From positions 434,001 to 498,000 of the forward strand of contig NZ_JAFMOW010000067.1 in assembly GCF_019049675.1 (NCBI RefSeq): DNA of 64,000 nt, written 5' to 3'. The position numbers and the translations under genes are program-made. Shown here in pieces: positions 47,997 to 57,599 of this stretch (positions within the stretch are counted from its first letter, which is position 1; the number at the start of each line of letters is the position of its first letter). A model generated the notes under the pieces. The model worked only from the letters and a program-made list of their open reading frames with translations. It was not told the origin of the DNA and did not search any database. Origin of the DNA: Rahnella bonaserana (GTDB lineage Bacteria; Pseudomonadota; Gammaproteobacteria; Enterobacterales; Enterobacteriaceae).

Positions 47997-49385
47997 ATGA
48001 ATTACGCAGCAACCCGCAACGCCAACCCGCAGCCTCTGGGCAACGTTATCGTCGCCAAATTCGGCGGTACCAGCGTAGCGGATTTCGACGCCATGAATCG
48101 CAGTGCAGATATCGTTCTGTCGCGCCCTGAAGTGCGTCTGGTTGTTCTCTCCGCCTCTGCGGGCGTCACCAATTTATTAGTCGAGCTGGCCGAAGGCAAA
48201 GAAGCTGAGCGCCGGGCGTTCCTGCTTGATGAAATTCGCCGTATCCAGAATGCCATTATCGACCGGCTTGACAATCCGACGGTGATCCGCGAAGAGCTGG
48301 GCCGCATGCTGGAAAACATCGCGATGTTATCCGAAGCCGCCAGCCTCGCGACATCAACGGCGCTGACTGACGAACTGGTCAGCCACGGCGAGCTGATGTC
48401 TACCCTGCTGTTTGTTGAAATCATCCGCCAGCGCAACGTGCCGGTGGAATGGTTCGACGTGCGTAAAATCATGCGCACCAACGATCGTTTCGGTCGTGCA
48501 GAGCCGGACACGCAGGCACTGAGCGAGCTCACCGTGCAGCAACTGCAACCGCGCCTGCAGGACGCGCTGGTCATCACACAAGGCTTTATCGGTTCTGAAG
48601 GCAAAGGCCGCACCACGACACTTGGCCGTGGCGGCAGTGACTATACAGCGGCGTTGCTGGGCGAAGCGCTGAGCGCCGTCCGTGTCGATATCTGGACGGA
48701 CGTACCGGGGATTTACACCACCGATCCACGTCTGGTGCCCGCGGCAAAACGCATTGATCATATCGCCTTTGAAGAAGCCGCTGAAATGGCGACATTTGGC
48801 GCGAAAGTTCTGCATCCTGCCACATTACTGCCGGCAGTACGTCGCGGGATCCCGGTGTTTGTCGGGTCGAGCAAAGATCCGTCGGGCGGTGGCACGTTAG
48901 TGTGTGATACCACTGACAACCCGCCGCTATTCCGCGCGATTGCCCTGCGTCGCAGACAAACGCTGGTCACGCTGCACAGCCTGAGCATGTTGCATTCACG
49001 CGGTTTCCTCGCCGAAGTGTTTGGCATTCTGGCGCGTCACAGCATTTCCGTGGATCTCATTACCACATCCGAAGTCAGCGTAGCGCTGACGCTGGATACC
49101 ACCGGTTCGACCTCTTCTGATGCCAGCCTGCTGACCACCTCGCTGCTGACAGAATTATCCTCACTGTGCCGCGTGGAAGTGGAAGAAAATCTGGCGCTGG
49201 TCGCCATCATCGGCAACAAGCTGTCGCAGGCCTGTGGCGTTGGCAAAGAAGTATTCGGCGTGCTGGATCCGTTCAATATCCGCATGATTTGCTACGGCGC
49301 AAGCAGTTACAACCTGTGCTTCCTGGTGCCGGGCAATGATGCCGATCAGGTCGTTAAAACTCTACACCGTAACCTGTTCGAATAA
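47997..49385 (+). CDS. lysC: Lysine-sensitive aspartokinase III
   Basis: 462 residues from ATG at 47997, with GAGG at proper spacing; the frame opens earlier, at 47958, inside the riboswitch leader. Amino-acid kinase domain: [13 protein letters not shown] at the N-terminus, [12 protein letters not shown] and [15 protein letters not shown]. Two C-terminal ACT domains ([36 protein letters not shown]) confer lysine feedback. It phosphorylates aspartate at the entry to lysine synthesis. Regulated by the lysine riboswitch upstream. Confidence 0.97.
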   Translation: MNYAATRNANPQPLGNVIVAKFGGTSVADFDAMNRSADIVLSRPEVRLVVLSASAGVTNLLVELAEGKEAERRAFLLDEIRRIQNAIIDRLDNPTVIREELGRMLENIAMLSEAASLATSTALTDELVSHGELMSTLLFVEIIRQRNVPVEWFDVRKIMRTNDRFGRAEPDTQALSELTVQQLQPRLQDALVITQGFIGSEGKGRTTTLGRGGSDYTAALLGEALSAVRVDIWTDVPGIYTTDPRLVPAAKRIDHIAFEEAAEMATFGAKVLHPATLLPAVRRGIPVFVGSSKDPSGGGTLVCDTTDNPPLFRAIALRRRQTLVTLHSLSMLHSRGFLAEVFGILARHSISVDLITTSEVSVALTLDTTGSTSSDASLLTTSLLTELSSLCRVEVEENLALVAIIGNKLSQACGVGKEVFGVLDPFNIRMICYGASSYNLCFLVPGNDADQVVKTLHRNLFE

Positions 49386-49405
49386 CGACGGGCGCGGTAT
49401 CTGAG

Positions 49406-49435
49406 AAGACCGGGCCATGTGCCCGGTCTTTTTTT
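49406..49435 (+). terminator. Rho-independent terminator after lysC
   Basis: AAGACCGGGC and GCCCGGTCTT form a ten-base stem with a five-base loop, followed by further T residues, 20 bases after the lysC stop. Confidence 0.92.
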
Positions 49436-49477
49436 GTCTGTACTTTTGCAAAACAACAAAGACAAGGATCATCCTCA

Positions 49478-50395
49478 ATGTTAGCCAAAATAACCCGCCT
49501 GTTTCCGCTGTGGGCCTTGCTGTTATCCGTCGCGGCCTATTATTCGCCCGGCACATTCACCCCAATCGGCCCGCACGTTTCCACACTGCTGATGCTGATT
49601 ATGTTCGCGATGGGCGTTACCCTCGAATTCGGTGATTTCAAACGCGTGCTTTCCCGTCCCGGCCCGGTTGCCGCGGCGACGTTCCTGCATTATCTGGTGA
49701 TGCCGCTGGCGGCATGGGTGCTGGCAAAGCTGTTCCATATGCCTGCAGATTTATCGGCGGGCATGATCCTGGTCGGCAGCGTTGCCAGCGGAACGGCTTC
49801 TAACGTGATGATTTATCTTGCCAAAGGTGACGTTGCGCTTTCCGTGACCATTTCTGCGGTTTCCACGCTGGTGGGCGTTTTCGCTACACCACTGCTGACA
49901 CGTTTGTATGTCGATACGCACATCAAAGTGGATGTGGAAGGCATGCTGCTGAGCATTTTGCAGATCGTGGTTATCCCGATTTTAGCCGGTCTGATTATTC
50001 ATCATCTGTTCACGAAAACCGTGAAACGTATTGAACCGCTGCTGCCGCTTTTCTCCATGATTTGCATCGTGGCCATTATCAGCGCCGTGGTAGCGGGCAG
50101 TCAGGGCTTTATCGGTTCCGTCGGACTTATCGTGATAGTAGCGGTCATTCTGCACAACGGTATTGGCCTGCTGAGCGGATACTGGGGCGGGAAGCTGTTT
50201 GGCTTTGACGAAACCACCTGCCGCACACTGGCGATGGAAGTCGGGATGCAGAACTCAGGCTTAGCTGCCACGCTGGGGAAAATCTACTTCACTCCGCTGG
50301 CTGCATTGCCGGGCGCGCTGTTCTCGGTCTGGCACAATCTCTCAGGCTCGTTGCTGGCCGGTTACTGGTCCGGTAAACCGGTTAAAAAAGACTAA
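49478..50395 (+). CDS. Bile acid:sodium symporter-family transporter, PanS-like
   Basis: 305 residues, AAGGA before the start. About nine or ten membrane helices; [47 protein letters not shown] and [13 protein letters not shown] are the sodium- and substrate-binding crossover blocks of the SBF/BASS fold. The closest pattern I know is PanS, a (keto)pantoate carrier from Salmonella, but substrates vary in this family. It stands between lysC and yjbB, each with its own terminator. Confidence 0.88.
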   Translation: MLAKITRLFPLWALLLSVAAYYSPGTFTPIGPHVSTLLMLIMFAMGVTLEFGDFKRVLSRPGPVAAATFLHYLVMPLAAWVLAKLFHMPADLSAGMILVGSVASGTASNVMIYLAKGDVALSVTISAVSTLVGVFATPLLTRLYVDTHIKVDVEGMLLSILQIVVIPILAGLIIHHLFTKTVKRIEPLLPLFSMICIVAIISAVVAGSQGFIGSVGLIVIVAVILHNGIGLLSGYWGGKLFGFDETTCRTLAMEVGMQNSGLAATLGKIYFTPLAALPGALFSVWHNLSGSLLAGYWSGKPVKKD

Positions 50396-50407
50396 CTGAC
50401 CATCCAT

Positions 50408-50443
50408 AAAACAACGGGCGCTTTTTACAGCACCCGTTGTTTT
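50408..50443. terminator. Bidirectional terminator between the PanS-like gene and yjbB
   Basis: AAAACAACGGG and CCCGTTGTTTT form an 11-base stem flanked by A and T runs, between convergent genes; it also ends the seven-gene minus-strand unit that reaches yjbB. Confidence 0.9.
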
Positions 50444-50460
50444 CTTGACGAACAATGATG

Positions 50461-52113
50461 TTAAACCCGTTTCATGTCGTCATTCGGTTCGCGCTGCTCA
50501 TCTTCCTGCTCGTCCTGATCCAGCACGTTATACGCCACCGCACAGAACAGCGAATTCAGACGTTTCATGTCACCCAGCAGACCGAGATGCAGCGAACTGG
50601 TTTCGATGCTTTGCACGTTATGCTGATGCAAACGGTCAACGTGGGCGTGCGCATAACGCCGGTCGAGAATACGGAAACGGTGTTTAGAACGGCGCAGACG
50701 GCGCGCACTGGTCAGGTCATTCGACAGAAAAACACCCAGACTCAGACGCAGGTTATCCTGCAATTTTTCATGTAGAGCATCCAGCTCCACCAGCCCTTCC
50801 GGCGAAAATGCCCGGCGCGTGGCGTGAGATTTGGCAGTGATATCGCCGGTCATGCGCTCGATAATGTCACCGGCCTGTTCGAGGTTCAGCGCCATTTCAA
50901 TGATTTCAGCCCAGCGGCGGGAATCATCTTCGCCAAGACCTTCTTTATTGATTTGTGCCAGATACAGCTTGATGGCGGTGTAAAGCACATCCACATCATC
51001 GTCGAGACGGCGTACTTCGCGGTCCTGCGCCAGTTTACCGTGCATCACTTCGCGGTTGAGGATCAGCATATGCTCGACCACGTCACCCATACGCAACGTT
51101 TCACGCGCGGCATTAGCCAGCGCCAGCGTCGGGGTATCGATCGCGCTGACATCCAGATGGCGCGGACGCAAACGTGGATCATCTTCCGGCACATCGGCAA
51201 TCATCATCTGGCAAATCTTTGCCATCGGCGCGGTCAGTGGCACCATCGCCAGACAGCGGATCAGGTTGTAGAACATGTGAAAATAAATCACCAGTTCTTC
51301 GTCCGGAATGCCAAGACGCGCCAGTTGCGTCGAAAGCGGCCCGACAAACGGCAGCACAATCACTAAACCAATCAGTTTAAACAGCGTACTGCCCAGCGCG
51401 ACACGTCGGCCTGCGGCGTTCATTTTGCTGGCATTGATCATCGCCAGCAGCCCGCTGCCAAGGTTGGCACCAATCACCAGACACAACGATACTTTGAGCG
51501 AGATAACGCCGGTCGCTGCGAGCGTTGCCGTCAGCAACACCGCCGCCAGACTGGAATAACTGATGATCGCAAACACTGCGCCGGTCAGCGCATCGAGCAG
51601 CACATCACCGGTCAGGGATGAAAACAGCACTTTCACGCCGGACGCCTGCATGATCGGCGTTGCCGCGCCCACAATCAGTTCCAGCGCCAGTAAAATCAGA
51701 CCCAGCCCGATACAGACACGCCCCATTTGTCCGGCGCGGGTTTGTTTACGGCTGAGGAAGAAGGCCACGCCGACGAAAATCAGCAGCGGGGAAAGCCAGG
51801 AGAGATCGAACGTCAGGATACGCGCCATCACGGCGGTCCCGACATCTGCGCCGAGAATAATCACCAGCGCCGGTGCCAGAGCAACAAGCCCCTGCGACAC
51901 AAATGAAGTGACCAGCAGCGCCGTCGCATTACTGCTTTGTACCAGTGCGGTCACGCCAATACCGGCGACAAACGCCAGCGGTTTTTTCTCGACACTGTTA
52001 CTCAGAACACGCCGCAGATTGGCGCCAAAAACGCGCATGATGCCGGTACGCACAATGTGCGTACCCCATACGAGTAAAGAAATAGCAGATAACAGATGCA
52101 AAAGGGTTAACAC
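50461..52113 (-). CDS. yjbB: Na/Pi-cotransporter-family protein YjbB
   Basis: 550 residues (E. coli 543). Two inverted Na/Pi repeats: ALVQSSNATALLVTSF (QSSNA/QSS motif) and YSSLAAVLLTATLA, with about nine helices, followed by a cytoplasmic PhoU-like helical domain (LDDDVDVLYTAIKLYL, NLEQAGDIIERMTGDI). In E. coli, YjbB promotes phosphate export. The start is GTG at 52113, with GGAG 12 bases upstream, only 15 bases after the HAD phosphatase stop, so it is probably the last gene of the unit starting at 57395. In E. coli yjbB lies beside metH without these upstream genes. Confidence 0.93.
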   Translation of the reverse strand: MLTLLHLLSAISLLVWGTHIVRTGIMRVFGANLRRVLSNSVEKKPLAFVAGIGVTALVQSSNATALLVTSFVSQGLVALAPALVIILGADVGTAVMARILTFDLSWLSPLLIFVGVAFFLSRKQTRAGQMGRVCIGLGLILLALELIVGAATPIMQASGVKVLFSSLTGDVLLDALTGAVFAIISYSSLAAVLLTATLAATGVISLKVSLCLVIGANLGSGLLAMINASKMNAAGRRVALGSTLFKLIGLVIVLPFVGPLSTQLARLGIPDEELVIYFHMFYNLIRCLAMVPLTAPMAKICQMMIADVPEDDPRLRPRHLDVSAIDTPTLALANAARETLRMGDVVEHMLILNREVMHGKLAQDREVRRLDDDVDVLYTAIKLYLAQINKEGLGEDDSRRWAEIIEMALNLEQAGDIIERMTGDITAKSHATRRAFSPEGLVELDALHEKLQDNLRLSLGVFLSNDLTSARRLRRSKHRFRILDRRYAHAHVDRLHQHNVQSIETSSLHLGLLGDMKRLNSLFCAVAYNVLDQDEQEDEQREPNDDMKRV

Positions 52114-52128
52114 GAAAGAACAGCTCCA

Positions 52129-52785
52129 TTAACGCCAGGCATAGACCGGCCATCCTGCCTGCCGGGCGTGCTGGAGCAGGATGGCGTCCGGATTCACCGC
52201 CACCGGCTGACCCACACGGGTCAGTAATGGCAGATCATTATGGGAATCCGAATAGAAACTGGCTTGTTGCAGCAGGGAATCGTCCTGATTGATGAGTTCA
52301 AGCAACCGCGAAACTTTGCCTTCACGATAGGTCATCGTCCCCTGCGTGGCGCCGGTAAAGCGCCCGTCTTTTATTTCCACACCAATCGCCAGCGTTTCCT
52401 CAACACCGAGGTAACGGGCAATCGGCTGCACCAGATGCTCTCCGGACGCGGAAATAATCACAGTCCGGTCGCCCTGTGCGCGGTGAGCGGCCAGACACTC
52501 ACGCGCCTGCGCATAAATGCGCGGTGCAATCACAGCCTGAATATAACCCGCGACCATTGCCGCGACGTCACTTTCGCTGCGTCCGGTAAGTGGTGCCAAA
52601 GTACAGCGCATGTACTCCTGCATATCCATCTTACCCACGGCATATTGTTGCATCAGCGCGGCATCCTGTTGCAGGAAAGCCTGCTCATCTGCCACCCAGC
52701 CATTCGCCACCATATAGGCAGACCAAAGACTGGAACAGTCGCCGCTAATCAGGGTTTCATCGAGATCAAACAGCGCCAGTTTCAT
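52129..52785 (-). CDS. HAD-IB family phosphatase
   Basis: 218 residues. HAD motif I ALFDLDETLISGD (nucleophile D7, acid/base D9), motif II VIISASGEH, motif III Lys in REGKVSRL, and motif IV SFYSDSHNDLPLL. The helical C1 cap and these motifs match the SerB-like HAD-IB group, which hydrolyses phosphomonoesters. It is not PhnX-like. Its start overlaps the ATPase stop (ATGA) and yjbB follows by 15 bases. In context it may release phosphate from the imported compound. Confidence 0.88.
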   Translation of the reverse strand: MKLALFDLDETLISGDCSSLWSAYMVANGWVADEQAFLQQDAALMQQYAVGKMDMQEYMRCTLAPLTGRSESDVAAMVAGYIQAVIAPRIYAQARECLAAHRAQGDRTVIISASGEHLVQPIARYLGVEETLAIGVEIKDGRFTGATQGTMTYREGKVSRLLELINQDDSLLQQASFYSDSHNDLPLLTRVGQPVAVNPDAILLQHARQAGWPVYAWR

Positions 52786-53774
52786 GCAACTTCCCGTAAC
52801 GTAACAAGATCTAACTGTAGACCAATATCGCTGCCATCGGCGCGAAGTGAAGCCACAGATCGGTTTAAGACATCCACAGAAAGCTCGACACCGTGCGCTA
52901 AAACACGATAGCGCACCACGTTGCCAAGCAGGCTGTGGCTGAGAATTTTAGCCGGAATGCCTTCAATCAGTTCGCATATCGTCACCGACTCCGGACGGAT
53001 GGCGACGCGGCCCGTATACGTAATGCCGGTCAGTGCCATCGCCTGTTCAGGACTCAGCAGGTTGTAGCTGCCGATAAAGCCCGCGGCAAACGCATCCACG
53101 GGCTCAGTATACAGGGTTTCGGCATCGGCATTTTGGACGATTTGACCTTTGTTCATCAGCACAATCCGGTCTGACATGGTCAGCGCTTCTTCCTGATCGT
53201 GAGTGACGAAAATCGCCGTCAGGTTCATTTCGCGCTGAATGCGGCGGATTTGCTCACGCAAATGCTTACGGATACGGGCATCGAGCGCGGAAAGGGGTTC
53301 ATCGAGCAGAAGCAGACGCGGCTGAGTCACCAGCGAGCGCGCCAGCGCCACACGCTGACACTGACCGCCGGAAAGCTGATGCGGATAACGTTTGGCGTAA
53401 TCGTTCATCTCCACCAGTTCCAGCACTTCGCCCACGCGTCGATGAAGTTCGGAAGCAGGTATCTTTTGCATTTTCAAACCAAACGCGACGTTGGCTTCCA
53501 CCGTCATATTAGGAAACAGCGCGTAGCTCTGGAAGACCATGCCGATGCCGCGCTGTTGTGGGGGTAACGGCACGATATCCTGCCCCTGGATCAGAATTTT
53601 TCCGCTATCGACCGACGTCAGGCCGGCCAGACAGCGCAGCAACGTGGATTTCCCGCAGCCACTTGGCCCCAGCAGCGTGACGAATTCGCCCTCTTCTGCT
53701 GAAAAATCGATGTTGTTGAAAATCTGCGTCGGACCGTAAGACTTATTGAGTTGAGTGACCTGCAAATACGACAT
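52782..53774 (-). CDS. ABC transporter ATP-binding protein (PotA/PhnT-like)
   Basis: 330 residues. Walker A GPSGCGKSTLLR (about 37-48), Q-loop FQSYALFPNMTV, signature LSGGQCQRVALAR, Walker B LLLLDEPLSALD, switch His in VTHDQEEAL, and a C-terminal TOBE-type domain (VAIRPESVTI). It powers the two permeases directly upstream; the gene begins two bases after the permease stop. Family use ranges over polyamine, iron, sulfate and aminoethylphosphonate uptake. Confidence 0.95.
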   Translation of the reverse strand: MSYLQVTQLNKSYGPTQIFNNIDFSAEEGEFVTLLGPSGCGKSTLLRCLAGLTSVDSGKILIQGQDIVPLPPQQRGIGMVFQSYALFPNMTVEANVAFGLKMQKIPASELHRRVGEVLELVEMNDYAKRYPHQLSGGQCQRVALARSLVTQPRLLLLDEPLSALDARIRKHLREQIRRIQREMNLTAIFVTHDQEEALTMSDRIVLMNKGQIVQNADAETLYTEPVDAFAAGFIGSYNLLSPEQAMALTGITYTGRVAIRPESVTICELIEGIPAKILSHSLLGNVVRYRVLAHGVELSVDVLNRSVASLRADGSDIGLQLDLVTLREVA

Positions 53775-53776
53775 AA

Positions 53777-54562
53777 TCAGCTCTTTCCTTTGTTCAGCAT
53801 GTTCGCCACCCAGGTGAAAATCAGGACGACCATGAAATAGGAGATGACCAATGCGCTGGTGAAATGGCCACTGCCATTGCGCATGTTATAGAGATAAACC
53901 TGCACCGTTTCATAGCGGCTGCCCGCCAGCAGATTGGCGAATACGAATTCCCCGATCAGGAACGAGAACGACAGCAGCACGGCAATCATTCCTCCCTTGC
54001 GTAAGTTCGGTAAAACCACCAGCAGCGCGGCTTTCCAGGTGCTGGCACCAAGCAGGTGCGCCGCATCCATCAGATCACGCAGGTTTATCGCCTGCATATT
54101 GTTGGAGATGGCGCGATAGATAAACGGCAAGGCGATGGTGAAATAACAGCCGATCAGGATCCACGGTGTGCCGGTCAGCGCCAGCGGCTCAGCGGAATAG
54201 AGCTGCATCAGCCCCACCGATGACACCACCGGCGGCACGGCGAACGGCAACAGGATCAGGATATTCATTAGCGCATCGAGCTTCGGGAAATAGTAAGCAA
54301 TCACAAACATCAGTGGCAGGATCAACACCAGCGACAGGAAAAGCGTGCCGAAACAAACCAGCAGCGAGTGCCATAGCGCAATCAGGAAGCGCGGATCGCT
54401 CCACAGTTCCACCAGCCATTTGAGCGTAAAACCGCTCGGCAAAATGGTAGCTCCCCATTCCAGCACCAGCGCATACACCAGCGTCGCCAGCAACGGCAAC
54501 ATCAGGACAATCAGTAAAACCCAGATCACCACACGGTGGTAAATCGCTTCAGAGCGCGACAT
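53777..54562 (-). CDS. ABC transporter permease
   Basis: 261 residues, six membrane helices. The EAA-type loop DLMDAAHLLGASTWKAALLVVLPNLRKGG contacts the ATPase. It resembles PotC/PhnV-type permeases and pairs with the permease gene just upstream to form the channel of the same uptake system. AAGGA lies before the start. Confidence 0.95.
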   Translation of the reverse strand: MSRSEAIYHRVVIWVLLIVLMLPLLATLVYALVLEWGATILPSGFTLKWLVELWSDPRFLIALWHSLLVCFGTLFLSLVLILPLMFVIAYYFPKLDALMNILILLPFAVPPVVSSVGLMQLYSAEPLALTGTPWILIGCYFTIALPFIYRAISNNMQAINLRDLMDAAHLLGASTWKAALLVVLPNLRKGGMIAVLLSFSFLIGEFVFANLLAGSRYETVQVYLYNMRNGSGHFTSALVISYFMVVLIFTWVANMLNKGKS

Positions 54563-54584
54563 CTTACGTTCCTTATTAAGGCAA

Positions 54585-55427
54585 TCAGCTGCGCTGACTG
54601 AGATAACTTTTGCGTAATAACCACTGATGAATCAGCGTGATAAACGCCATCAGCACCACCAGTAACATCGCCAGCGCACTGCCCATATTCGGGTCGAGTG
54701 AAATATCTCCCGACACCAGCGCGGCGATACGTACCGGCACCACGTTAAAGTTGCCGGTGGTCAGCGCGTACACCGTGGCATACGCGCCCAGTGCGTTGGC
54801 GAGCAAAATCACAAAGGTCCCCAGAAGCGCCGGGAACAGCACCGGAATGCCGATATGCCGCCAGTAACTCCAGCGCCCCGCACCCAGCAACGCCGCAGAT
54901 TCACGCCAGTCTTCGCGCAGGGCATCAAAGGCCGGATACATCAGCAACACCCCAAGAGGGATCTGGAAATAGGTATAGAGAACAATCAGCCCGTCTTTCG
55001 AATACAGGTCAAAATGTTCCATCAGGCCATATTTTTTCAGCAGCAATGTCAGGCAGCCGTTCAGGCCGAGCAGAATCACAAAGGCGAACGCCAGCGGTAC
55101 GCCCGCGAAGTTGCTGGTCATGTTGGTAAATGACATTACGAAATCATGAAGCTTTGTCGGCCCTAACTGGCGAAGTGAGTAACTGCCCACTAACGCAATA
55201 AGCAAACCGTACAAACTCGACCAGATGGAAATATCCAGCGAGAAGCGCATCGCCTGCAAATAAAACGGTGACGTCAGAATGTCGCTGTAATTGCCCAGTC
55301 CCCAGGCTTCATAGGTTTCGCTGTAAAAGCTGCTCACCGCAATCCAGGCCAGCGGAGCCAGCTGAAAAGCGATGAAAAATACCAGAAATGGCAACATAAA
55401 CAGCGCCGCAATCCACTTAGCTTTCAT
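54585..55427 (-). CDS. ABC transporter permease
   Basis: 280 residues, six membrane helices. EAA-type loop FDALREDWRESAALLGAGRWSYWRHIGIPVLFPALLG. PotB/PhnU-like partner of the second permease. It follows the phosphodiesterase-type gene by 26 bases, with GAGGA upstream of the start. Confidence 0.95.
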   Translation of the reverse strand: MKAKWIAALFMLPFLVFFIAFQLAPLAWIAVSSFYSETYEAWGLGNYSDILTSPFYLQAMRFSLDISIWSSLYGLLIALVGSYSLRQLGPTKLHDFVMSFTNMTSNFAGVPLAFAFVILLGLNGCLTLLLKKYGLMEHFDLYSKDGLIVLYTYFQIPLGVLLMYPAFDALREDWRESAALLGAGRWSYWRHIGIPVLFPALLGTFVILLANALGAYATVYALTTGNFNVVPVRIAALVSGDISLDPNMGSALAMLLVVLMAFITLIHQWLLRKSYLSQRS

Positions 55428-55453
55428 CGGTTATCCTCTAAAAGTGACGGGAT

Positions 55454-56251
55454 TCAGGCCAGTAATGCCGTGCAATGTGGCTTGTCGTGGGCAATATTCA
55501 GGATCTGACAAAGGGTTCCGCACAGCTCAGTCTGCAGCGGTGCGGCATCTTTGAAGCTGAACGCACTGCCGAAGACGAACAGCGGCACCTGGCGCTCTTC
55601 CGGCAAAATACCGCCGTGGCTGCGGTCATCATTCATGCCGTGGTCGGCGGTCACAATCACCTGATAACCCGCATCCAGCCAGCCGCCCAGATAGCGCGAC
55701 AGAATACCGTCCGCCGTTCGCGCTTTGTTGCGATATTGCGGCGTCGACAGGCCGAATTTATGGCCGGCATCATCAATGTTCATCGGGTGGATCAGCAGAA
55801 AATCGGGATCATGGCGGCGGCGAAGACTTTCTGCATCGTCGAACAAATGCGAATCAGGGTAAGCGTCATCATAATAAAAATGACCGTGCTGGATAGGCAG
55901 CGACTCATCGCTGGTATGGCGGTCACACGGCGGGTCAAACGGTGTGCGGTTATACAACTCGCTGACCCAATGATAAGCCGCAGCCGCCGTCGTCAGACCG
56001 GCTTCGCGGGCATAATGGAAAATACTGCGTTGCGTGGATAACCGGTCAACATGGTTATGCACAATACCACTCACTACCGGCGTGATGCCGGTGAGAATGC
56101 ATTCATAAAGTGGCCGGGACAGCGATGGCAGTTCGCATTCCAGTTGGTACAAGCGGCCGCGTCCTGCGGCACACTGAGCCTGTAAATAACCCATTGCGTC
56201 GCGACTGACCTGATAATTCAGGCCGTCGAGTACTACCAGAATACTTTTCAT
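55454..56251 (-). CDS. Cytoplasmic alkaline-phosphatase-superfamily hydrolase (NPP-like)
   Basis: 265 residues from ATG at 56251 (MKSILVVLDGLNYQVSRDA); 15 extra residues open to 56296 carry no homology. The two-metal site of type I phosphodiesterases is present: D9 in VVLDGLN, nucleophile Ser45 in ELPSLSRPLYECILTG, DDAGHKFG, TADHGMNDD and SHGG. There is no signal peptide, so it should act in the cytoplasm on imported substrate. Family members cleave phosphodiesters, phosphonate monoesters or phosphonoacetate. Being encoded within an ABC importer operon, it probably performs the first hydrolysis of the cargo. Substrate unknown. Confidence 0.88.
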   Translation of the reverse strand: MKSILVVLDGLNYQVSRDAMGYLQAQCAAGRGRLYQLECELPSLSRPLYECILTGITPVVSGIVHNHVDRLSTQRSIFHYAREAGLTTAAAAYHWVSELYNRTPFDPPCDRHTSDESLPIQHGHFYYDDAYPDSHLFDDAESLRRRHDPDFLLIHPMNIDDAGHKFGLSTPQYRNKARTADGILSRYLGGWLDAGYQVIVTADHGMNDDRSHGGILPEERQVPLFVFGSAFSFKDAAPLQTELCGTLCQILNIAHDKPHCTALLA

Positions 56252-56336
56252 TACACTTATGCCTTTCGTTTCATACAGGTGTTGTAATTGAACCAATGCT
56301 TTCGCTGTCCGGTTTTTCTTATTTTTGCTTAAAGAT

Positions 56337-57395
56337 TTACTGCTGCATGTTGATCATGACGTTTTCCTGCCACAGACGAGGCAAGGTTTTTGCGCTCTTA
56401 TCCCAGGCAGCCGGATCGGCAATCGGGTGAGCATTTTTGTATTCGCTGGAAGGCAGCAGTTTGGCTTTTGCATCGTCAGGCAGAGTGATGTGGTCAGCAC
56501 GGATTGGACGGGCATAACCCTGCGCTAAGTTGATCTGTCCCGCATCTGAGAAGATATATTCACGCGCCAGTTTGGCGGCGTTAGGGTGTTTGGCGAATTT
56601 GTTGATGATGGTGGTATAGCCGGAAGTGATGGTGCCATCAGAGGGGATCACCACGTCGAAGCGGGTCTTGTCGATTTTGTCGCGATAGCTAAGACCATTG
56701 AAATCCCAGACCACGCCAACCTGCACTTCACCTTTTTCCAGAGAAGCAATGACCGGGTTAGTCAGGCTAAGACGCCCTGCTTTCGCCAGTTTGCCGAAAT
56801 ATTCCAGACCCGGTTTCAGATCCTTTTCGTTCCCGCCCATCGCGTAGGTTGCCGCCAGAACACCGTTCGCGGCCTGTGCTGCGGTACTCACATCACCAAT
56901 GGTGACTTTATATTTGCTGTTCAGCAAATCAGCCCAGCTGTGCGGCTCATCTTTAACCTGTGATTTGTCGATGATAAACGCAATTGTGCCGGTGTAAGCG
57001 AGTGCCCACATACCGTCTTTATCTTTCGCCCAGTCTGGCACCTGATCCCAGGTGGTGGGTTTATAAGGCTGAGTGACGCCTTTAGAAACAGCAACCGGAC
57101 CAAAGGCCGCACCCACATCACCGATATCGGCGCTGGCATTGTCTTTTTCCGCCAGGAATTTCGCGATTTCCTGCGCGGAGCTCATGTCGGTATCGCTGTG
57201 TTTCAGGCCGTATTTGGTATTCAGATCACTCCAGGTGGCTTTCCAGTTCGCCCAGTCATCAGGCATACCGACGCTGTTTACGGTTCCTTCGGCTTGCGCC
57301 GCTTTCAGGAGTGCAGCAGGAGGTTCAGCGGCAAATGCCGAAGAAGCGGAGAGGACAAGCGCGCTGGTTAACACAGAAGCGAACAACTGTTTCAT
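56337..57395 (-). CDS. ABC transporter periplasmic substrate-binding protein
   Basis: 352 residues. Clear signal peptide (MKQLFASVLTSALVLSASSAFAAEPP), GGAG before the start. Type II binding-protein pattern of the iron/thiamine/polyamine/aminoethylphosphonate group (SADIGDVGAAFGPVAV, TGTIAFIIDKS, SWADLLNSKYKVTIGDVSTAAQA). It feeds the two permeases and ATPase encoded downstream. A palindrome resembling GntR/UTRA operators lies 33 bases upstream of its start. The ligand cannot be read directly; the context suggests an organophosphorus compound. Confidence 0.92.
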   Translation of the reverse strand: MKQLFASVLTSALVLSASSAFAAEPPAALLKAAQAEGTVNSVGMPDDWANWKATWSDLNTKYGLKHSDTDMSSAQEIAKFLAEKDNASADIGDVGAAFGPVAVSKGVTQPYKPTTWDQVPDWAKDKDGMWALAYTGTIAFIIDKSQVKDEPHSWADLLNSKYKVTIGDVSTAAQAANGVLAATYAMGGNEKDLKPGLEYFGKLAKAGRLSLTNPVIASLEKGEVQVGVVWDFNGLSYRDKIDKTRFDVVIPSDGTITSGYTTIINKFAKHPNAAKLAREYIFSDAGQINLAQGYARPIRADHITLPDDAKAKLLPSSEYKNAHPIADPAAWDKSAKTLPRLWQENVMINMQQ

Positions 57396-57427
57396 AACGG
57401 ATGCTCCGGATGGTAGTGTGTGTGAAG

Positions 57428-57445
57428 TGCTGGTCTAGTCCAGCA
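57428..57445. promoter_or_regulatory. Candidate operator for the GntR/UTRA regulator
   Basis: TGCTGGTCTAGTCCAGCA: arms TGCTGG and CCAGCA around TCTAGT, 16 of 18 positions symmetric. The inner TGGTCTAGTCCA resembles operators of HutC/PhnF-type GntR proteins. It lies in the 204-base gap between the divergent regulator and the binding-protein gene, close to the latter's start, a position suited to repression. Confidence 0.65.
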
Positions 57446-57599
57446 AGAACCAAGCCAATCTAACGCTCAATTGTGATAATTATATGTCAGCGTGAAAAAG
57501 CAGCAGTTTTAAGCTTATAGCTGTTAACAAGCGCACACTATTTACACAATGAAGATTCAGATTGGTGCAAAAATGCACTGAAATGAGGCTTGCTGACCG

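Noticed and set aside
57396-57599. Possible Pho box (CTGTTAACAAGCGCACAC) upstream of the transporter operon
   Set aside because: Only one half resembles CTGTCAT; the direct-repeat spacing of PhoB sites is not met.
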